Positions 59,304-64,000 of a DNA stretch of 64,000 bases are shown here, piece by piece. The notes beneath the pieces were generated by a model. That model was not told the origin of the DNA, did not search any database, and saw only the letters and a program-made list of their open reading frames with translations. The translations under genes were made by a program, and so were the position numbers. Positions within the stretch are counted from its first letter, which is position 1, and every line of letters begins with the position of its first letter. The DNA is from Halorientalis sp. LT38. Its GTDB lineage: Archaea > Halobacteriota > Halobacteria > Halobacteriales > Haloarculaceae. The stretch is taken from the NCBI RefSeq assembly GCF_037031225.1, contig NZ_JAYEZN010000001.1, forward strand, positions 1 to 64,000, written 5' to 3'.

Positions 59304-62096
59304 TCAGCCGCCCGTCGCGACGCCGGTATCCTCACCGATCTCGTCGAGCACGCGCTCGTGGAACTCCCGGAGGACCTCGCTCTCGTCCTCGGCGAGGACC
59401 ACGTCCGAGGCCATCAGCGTCGCCAGTCCGAACGCCCGCGGACTGGGCGTCTGGACGCGATGGGAGACCACCGCCAGATCACCGCTCTGGACGTCCTCGA
59501 GGACGCGCTCGATGGCCGCGACGTCGAGTTTGTCCGAGAGGATCTCGCGATAGGTCTCCTCGATCACCGCGAAGTTCGGCAGGTCCTCGGCGAACCCGAG
59601 TAGCATCTCACTAGAGACCTGTTGCTGGCTCGCCGACTTCTCGTAGCCCTTGTAGCGTTTCAGAATCATCAGCGACCGCGTCGCGTTGATCCGGAAGTAC
59701 CGCTTCAAGAGGTCGGTCCCCGTTAGGCTGGCCCTGAGGTCGGCCCTGACCTGGTCTGGATCGAGGTCTCGAATGATGCCCGCCAGGTCCACCTTCCGGT
59801 TGAGGGGCATCGACAGGCTGAAGCCGTGGTCGGCGACGGCGACCTGGACGTTCGCGTTGGCGGTCTGTGCGACCCGGTAAGCCAGCACGCGCGAGAACCC
59901 GTCGTTGAACCGCCGCCCGTAGTTGGAGTGGACGTAGTAGCGACGTTCGTACTCGTTGCGATCCATCTCCGTCTCGATCACCAGTCGCTCGTCCGTGCTG
60001 ACGCTCTCGGGACCGGCGAAGGCGACCTGCTCTTCGAACATCCGGGTGATCGCGCGGACGCTGTCGTCGTCGAGCGGGAACTCCCGCAGCCAGTGGCGGA
60101 CCGCCGCCGGGCCGCGATCGGTCAGCTTCGCGACCAGTTCGCGCTGGAAGGCCAGGATCTCCCGGCCGAGGTCGTACGAGAGGGGCAGTCGCTCGGAGAA
60201 CCACGACGGAACCGTCGGGCGCGCGCTCGTCGGGTCGACGTACACTTTCGAGCCCCGGCGGTAGCGGTACTCGAAGTTGGTCCCGCCGAGGACGAACACG
60301 TCGCCCGACTCGAGGGTGTCGAGGTAGGACTCGTCGAGCTGTCCGACCCACCGGTCGTCGCTCCGGGTGATCACGTCACAGGTGAACGAGTCCGGGATGG
60401 TCCCGATGTTGGTCATGTAGATGACCCGTGCCAGTCGGCCGCGCTTGCCGATCAGGGGCTCGCCGACCGGGAAATCCTCGTAGTGGTGTTCGCCGTCGGG
60501 CGGATCGTTCTCGTCGCGCCAGATCTTCGCGTAGACGTTGCGGTCCTCCAGCCCCTCGTAGTCGGCGGTCAGGTAGCGGCACAACTGCTCCCACTCGTCG
60601 TCGCCGTACCCACGGTAGGGGTAGGCCCGCTGGAGGATTCCCTTCACTTCGCGTTCGGGACGGGGGCCGTTGATCGCCATACCGTAGACGTGCTGGGCGG
60701 CCACGTCCTGTGCGTTCTCGGGGACGAACACGCGGTCGACGAACCCCTCCTCGGCCTTCTTCAGCATCACCGCGCACTCGACCAGTTCGTCCCGGTCCAG
60801 CGCGATCACGCGCCCGGTCACCGTCTCCCCGAGCTGGTGTCCGGCCCTGCCCACCCGCTGGAGCAGGGCGGCGACGGATTTCGGCGAGCCGACCTGTACT
60901 ACGAGGTCGAGGTCTGGCATGTCGATTCCCAGTTCGAGGCTCGTCGAGGTCGTCACCACGTCGAGTTCGCCGGCCTTGAGCATGCCCTCGACGCGCTGGC
61001 GCTCCTCGGTCGAGAGGCTGCCGTGGTGACAGGCCGAGTTGTCCCCGTCGAAGTGATCGTAGCGCTCCCGCAGGTTCTGCAGGACCCGCTCGGCCCCCGA
61101 GCGCGTGTTCGTGAAGACGAGCGTCGTGGTGTGGTCGTCGATCAGTTCGTGCAGGTCCCGGTAGAACCGATCGGTGATCAGGTCCCGCGGCGTGTTGATC
61201 AGGTCGTCGGCCGGGCAGGTCAGTTCCACGTCGAACTCCCGGACGAACCGGGTGTCGACGAGTTCGTACTCGCGGGGTTCTCGCGGCTCGCGGGCCTCGC
61301 CGCTCGAAGTCGTCGAGTCGCTGCGCGACTCGCTATCCCCGGGGTCGGTCTGTCCCACCAGGAACTCCGCCATCGTATCGAGGGGCTCGACCGTCGCCGA
61401 ACAGCCGATCCGGGTGGGCGAACGCGCTGCGAGCCCCTCCAGCCGTTCCAGTGACACCGAGAGGTGCGTGCCGCGCTTGTTCTCGGCGAGGCTGTGGATC
61501 TCGTCGACGATGACGTACTCGACGGTCCGGAGTTTCTCCCGGAACTTCGGGGAATTGAGGAGGATCGCGAGCGTCTCCGGCGTCGTGTTGAGGATGTGTG
61601 GCGTCTCCGCGAGCATCCGCTGGCGCTCGCTGTCGGGCGTGTCGCCGTGGCGGATCGCGTGGCGGATCTCCACGTCCTCGCCCCGCGCGTCGAGCTTCTC
61701 GGTGATGCCCTCCAGCGGGACCTCCAGGTTGCGGTGGATGTCGTTGGCCAGCGACTTCAGGGGCGAGACGTAGAGGCAGTAGACGGAGTTTTCGAGGCCC
61801 GCGTCGCGTTCGCGGGCGAACAGCTCGTTGATGATACCGGTGAAACTGGCGAGCGTCTTGCCGCTCCCGGTCGGCGAGGCGACGAGCGTGTTCGTCCCCT
61901 CGTGGATCAGCGGGATCGCCTCCTTCTGGGGCGGCGTGAAGTAGCCGCCGTTCTGGGGGACGTACTCGCCGAACTGCTCGACCCACCACTCGCGGACGAC
62001 GGGGTCGAGCAGGTCCAGGACGTGCTCGTCGTCGACGTCGACGGCCGCGGGGTCGAAGTCCACCGACTCGGCGGCGAGCAGGTCGCGCTCTCCCAT
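59304..62096 (-). CDS. Lhr-core-type ATP-dependent helicase
   Basis: 930-residue SF2 DEAD/DEAH-box helicase of the Lhr family. Walker A SPTGSGKT near residue 80, DEIH in IVDEIHSLAEN, SATVEP motif III, and motif VI region VGRAGHQLGETVTGR; then the winged-helix and Lhr-specific C-terminal domains. It lacks the long bacterial extension, so it is the short archaeal Lhr-core form, implicated in DNA repair. A GTG at 62105 is possible but ATG 62096 matches usual starts. The last 25 residues contain DEIGEDTGVATGG. Confidence 0.93.
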   Translation of the reverse strand: MGERDLLAAESVDFDPAAVDVDDEHVLDLLDPVVREWWVEQFGEYVPQNGGYFTPPQKEAIPLIHEGTNTLVASPTGSGKTLASFTGIINELFARERDAGLENSVYCLYVSPLKSLANDIHRNLEVPLEGITEKLDARGEDVEIRHAIRHGDTPDSERQRMLAETPHILNTTPETLAILLNSPKFREKLRTVEYVIVDEIHSLAENKRGTHLSVSLERLEGLAARSPTRIGCSATVEPLDTMAEFLVGQTDPGDSESRSDSTTSSGEAREPREPREYELVDTRFVREFDVELTCPADDLINTPRDLITDRFYRDLHELIDDHTTTLVFTNTRSGAERVLQNLRERYDHFDGDNSACHHGSLSTEERQRVEGMLKAGELDVVTTSTSLELGIDMPDLDLVVQVGSPKSVAALLQRVGRAGHQLGETVTGRVIALDRDELVECAVMLKKAEEGFVDRVFVPENAQDVAAQHVYGMAINGPRPEREVKGILQRAYPYRGYGDDEWEQLCRYLTADYEGLEDRNVYAKIWRDENDPPDGEHHYEDFPVGEPLIGKRGRLARVIYMTNIGTIPDSFTCDVITRSDDRWVGQLDESYLDTLESGDVFVLGGTNFEYRYRRGSKVYVDPTSARPTVPSWFSERLPLSYDLGREILAFQRELVAKLTDRGPAAVRHWLREFPLDDDSVRAITRMFEEQVAFAGPESVSTDERLVIETEMDRNEYERRYYVHSNYGRRFNDGFSRVLAYRVAQTANANVQVAVADHGFSLSMPLNRKVDLAGIIRDLDPDQVRADLRASLTGTDLLKRYFRINATRSLMILKRYKGYEKSASQQQVSSEMLLGFAEDLPNFAVIEETYREILSDKLDVAAIERVLEDVQSGDLAVVSHRVQTPSPRAFGLATLMASDVVLAEDESEVLREFHERVLDEIGEDTGVATGG

Positions 62097-62167
62097 CCTG
62101 GGCACCCTTGGGGCGTCGCGCTCAAGTCGGTTGGGAGAGCGCGGTGAAAGTGGAACCGCCCGCCGCG

Positions 62168-62173
62168 TTTATT
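62168..62173 (+). promoter_or_regulatory. TATA box of the aldolase gene
   Basis: TTTATT 24-29 bases before the ATG at 62197; predicts a leaderless transcript. Confidence 0.6.
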
Positions 62174-62196
62174 GAATTCGCACACGAGGTACGTCC

Positions 62197-62991
62197 ATGC
62201 CCGACGGTCAGCGATCGAACGCGCTGAAGGCCCGACTCGACGCCGACGAGGTGGCCCTCGGCGTCCTCGACAGCACCTACAGTCCGACGCTGGTGGAACT
62301 GTACGGCGACCTCGGTCTCGACTTCGTCTGGATCGACCTGGAACACGGCGGCCCGAGCCCCTGGGACGCCGGCGCGATGGAGAACCTGTTGCGCGCGGCC
62401 GAGGTGACCGACACGGAACTCCTGGTCCGCGTCCCGACGAGCGAACCGGCACAGATCAGGAAAGCCCTCGACGCCGGCGTCCGCAACCTGTTCCTCGCCA
62501 GGGCCGAGGGGGCCGACGAGGTGCGACGCGCCGTCGAGGCCGCGCGGTTCCGGTACGGGGGCGGCGCCGGCAAGCGCGGGCTGGCGGCCCCGCGTGCCCG
62601 TCGCTGGGGGATGGCCGACGAGTACGTCGTCACAGAGGACGCCGAGACGGTCGTCGGCGTCACCGTCGAGACTCGTGAGACGCTGGACGACCTGGACGAG
62701 ATCCTGGGCATCGAGGATCTCGGATTCGTGTTCATCGGCCCGCTGGACCTCTCGGTCCAGTTAGGCCACCCCGGGGAACTCGACCACCCGGAGGTCCGCG
62801 AGGCCGTCGAGATGGTCCGGTCGAAGGCCGTCGACGCCGGCGTCCCGGTCGGCGGCCTCGGCTTCGGCATGGACGACGTCAACGAGAAGGTCGACGAGGG
62901 GTACCAACTGCTCAACCTCGGGAGCACCGCCGGCGCCCTCCAGGCTGCGGTCTCGGACTGGCTGGACGCGTACGACGGCGACCGGAGCTAA
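62197..62991 (+). CDS. HpcH/HpaI aldolase-family protein
   Basis: 264-residue class II (metal-dependent) aldolase of the HpcH/HpaI family. VWIDLEHGGP (substrate and metal region), a Glu-rich VGVTVETRETL and GFVFIGPLDLSVQLGHPGE are the signatures; the catalytic Arg is in LVRVPTSEP. The family cleaves 2-keto-3-deoxy acids; the specific substrate is unknown. No dehydrogenase or dehydratase partner is adjacent. A TTTATT promoter lies 24-29 bases upstream. Confidence 0.89.
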   Translation: MPDGQRSNALKARLDADEVALGVLDSTYSPTLVELYGDLGLDFVWIDLEHGGPSPWDAGAMENLLRAAEVTDTELLVRVPTSEPAQIRKALDAGVRNLFLARAEGADEVRRAVEAARFRYGGGAGKRGLAAPRARRWGMADEYVVTEDAETVVGVTVETRETLDDLDEILGIEDLGFVFIGPLDLSVQLGHPGELDHPEVREAVEMVRSKAVDAGVPVGGLGFGMDDVNEKVDEGYQLLNLGSTAGALQAAVSDWLDAYDGDRS

Positions 62992-63054
62992 GGGAGCGAT
63001 TCCCCACAGGCGGCAGTGCCGTGGCTTGAAGTCGCCGGGCGTCGCCGTTGTGGT

Positions 63055-63831
63055 ATGCGCGTCACTTTCCTCGGCACCGGGAGTGCGATGCCCACTGGCG
63101 AGCGGTTCCAGACCGGCATCCTGCTGGAGGCCGGCGGGGATCGCCTCCTGCTCGACTGCGGCAGCGGCGTGATCCACGCCCTCCAGACCACCGACGTCGG
63201 CTACGAGGGCGTCGACACCGTCCTCCTGACGCACCATCACCTCGACCACCTCGCCGACCTCCTCCCGCTCATGAAGGCCCGGTGGCTCGCCGGCGCGGAG
63301 TCGCTCGAAATCGTCGGCCCGCCGGGCACGCCGGACCTGGTCCGCGACCTGCTCTCCGTCCACGAGTACATGCAGAACCGCCTCGACCTCACCCTCCGGA
63401 CCGTCGAGGACGGCGAGTCCTTCGAGGTCGCCGGCTTTTCCGGGCGAGCGAAGGCAACCCGCCACTCGATGCCCTGTCTGGCCTACCGTCTCGCTCACGA
63501 TGCGGACCGCGACGGCGACACCGAGCCGCCGGCCTTCGGCTTCAGCGGCGACAGCGAGGCGTTCCCCGAGCTGATCGACTTTTTCGACGGCTGTCCCGTC
63601 CTGGCCCACGACTGCTCGTTCCCCGACGAGGTGGACGTCTCCAACCACCCGACGCCCGCCTCGCTCGGCGACGCGCTCGCCGCGGCCGACGCCGAAATCG
63701 GCCGGGTCTACCTCACCCACCTCTATCCCCACACCGAGGGCGAACACGACGCGATGCTCGACTCGCTGGGCGAGCGCTACGACGGCGACGTCCGCTTCGC
63801 CAGGGACGGCCTGTCGGTCGAGATAGCCTGA
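63055..63831 (+). CDS. MBL-fold metallo-hydrolase (RNase Z-like)
   Basis: 258-residue metallo-beta-lactamase fold protein. The HxHxDH motif is THHHLDHLADLL, and further ligands are ATRHSM, HDCSFPDE and TLYPH-type LTHLYPHTEG; FLGTGSAMPTGERFQTG starts the fold. The layout resembles RNase Z/arylsulfatase-like hydrolases. Whether it processes RNA or a small molecule cannot be told. The start at 63055 is just before MRVTFLGTG. The DUF-like aldolase gene precedes it by 63 bases. Confidence 0.87.
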   Translation: MRVTFLGTGSAMPTGERFQTGILLEAGGDRLLLDCGSGVIHALQTTDVGYEGVDTVLLTHHHLDHLADLLPLMKARWLAGAESLEIVGPPGTPDLVRDLLSVHEYMQNRLDLTLRTVEDGESFEVAGFSGRAKATRHSMPCLAYRLAHDADRDGDTEPPAFGFSGDSEAFPELIDFFDGCPVLAHDCSFPDEVDVSNHPTPASLGDALAAADAEIGRVYLTHLYPHTEGEHDAMLDSLGERYDGDVRFARDGLSVEIA

Positions 63832-63847
63832 CCGCACCCCCCGCTAC

Positions 63848-64000
63848 TCACTCGAGTCGGTACCGCAGGACGGCCGCGATCTCACCGAGGTTCGACAGTT
63901 GCAGTCCGGGATCGAACTCGCTCGAGAACACCGTCACGGTGCCGCCCTGCTGTTCGACCGACTCGACGACGTCGTCGACGTCCACGTCCCACTCGCCGTC
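63848..64000 (-). CDS. mRNA surveillance protein Pelota (C-terminal fragment)
   Basis: The last 50 residues of a protein cut by the window edge. The segment [18 protein letters not shown], followed by [19 protein letters not shown], fits the C-terminal (eRF1-type domain 3) end of archaeal Pelota (Dom34), which rescues stalled ribosomes. The rest lies to the right of the window. Identification rests on this short but characteristic tail. Confidence 0.7.
   Translation of the reverse strand, partial: DGEWDVDVDDVVESVEQQGGTVTVFSSEFDPGLQLSNLGEIAAVLRYRLE

Noticed and set aside
59826-61454. Long plus-strand frame inside the Lhr helicase gene
   Set aside because: Shadow frame with biased composition; the helicase motifs are all on the minus strand.

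Overview
The window is chromosomal DNA of a halophilic archaeon (class Halobacteria). The evidence is high and even G+C, strongly acidic deduced proteins, TATA boxes (TTTATA/TTTAAA type) about 25-28 bases before start codons as in leaderless haloarchaeal transcripts, few Shine-Dalgarno sites, and a purely archaeal/haloarchaeal gene set: PriS primase, archaeal GINS, RtcB with archease, Lsm with ribosomal protein L37e, Cdc48, an MBF1-type regulator, HalX response regulator, Pelota, and many small proteins of haloarchaea-only families. The genus cannot be fixed from the sequence alone. I see no insertion sequence, integrase, phage gene or CRISPR array; this looks like core chromosome.

Layout. 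0-9 kb: a two-gene ABC exporter, HAD phosphatase, DUF457-type membrane hydrolase, class V aminotransferase, small haloarchaeal proteins, a cytoplasmic 5'-nucleotidase-like enzyme, UspA and an MscS channel with a repeat-bearing tail. 9-18 kb: zinc-ribbon proteins, an eIF-2B-like protein, a small M50-like protease, then a minus-strand group DUF502 - archease - DoxX - RtcB (RNA ligation/repair), a GNAT acetyltransferase and a conserved protein. 18-25 kb: an ArsR-type regulator, the replication pair priS-GINS, a secreted alpha/beta hydrolase and a second ABC exporter. 25-36 kb: an SRPBCC-alcohol dehydrogenase operon, a possible small RNA with strong terminators, the Hsp20-like/Cdc48 operon, a sensor kinase, PanB, acyl-CoA dehydrogenase and an MBF1-like regulator. 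36-38 kb: tRNA-Leu(GAG), a broken second copy of it with its 3' flank duplicated, a HalX response regulator and a long intergenic stretch with a G-quadruplex-forming tract in front of a DegP/HtrA-like lipoprotein protease. 39-46 kb: Lrp and winged-helix regulators, the lsm-rpl37e-purF operon, an M42 aminopeptidase and an HEXXH metalloprotease. 46-53 kb: a Tat-exported carboxylesterase, then on the minus strand the tightly coupled DUF4129-DUF7269-DUF58-DUF7519 group followed by a lipoprotein gene. 53-64 kb: a Dna2-like nuclease-helicase, a LarA-like protein, an SMR (Gdx-like) exporter, a Met-Asp-Gly repeat lipoprotein, an Lhr-type helicase, an HpcH/HpaI aldolase, an MBL-fold hydrolase and the C-terminus of Pelota.

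How the genes work together. Several units are functional: RtcB with its activator archease; PriS with GINS; Lsm with L37e; the Hsp20-like protein with Cdc48; and the membrane-protein group with DUF58/DUF4129, whose usual MoxR ATPase partner is not present beside it. The least ordinary material is non-coding: a family of small hairpins with a shared 11-base loop, the tRNA-Leu duplication, the candidate RNA near 27.3 kb, and the G-rich tract that lies inside a possible alternative N-terminus of the HtrA-like protease. Family names of the DUF type are from memory of sequence patterns and should be confirmed by a profile search.
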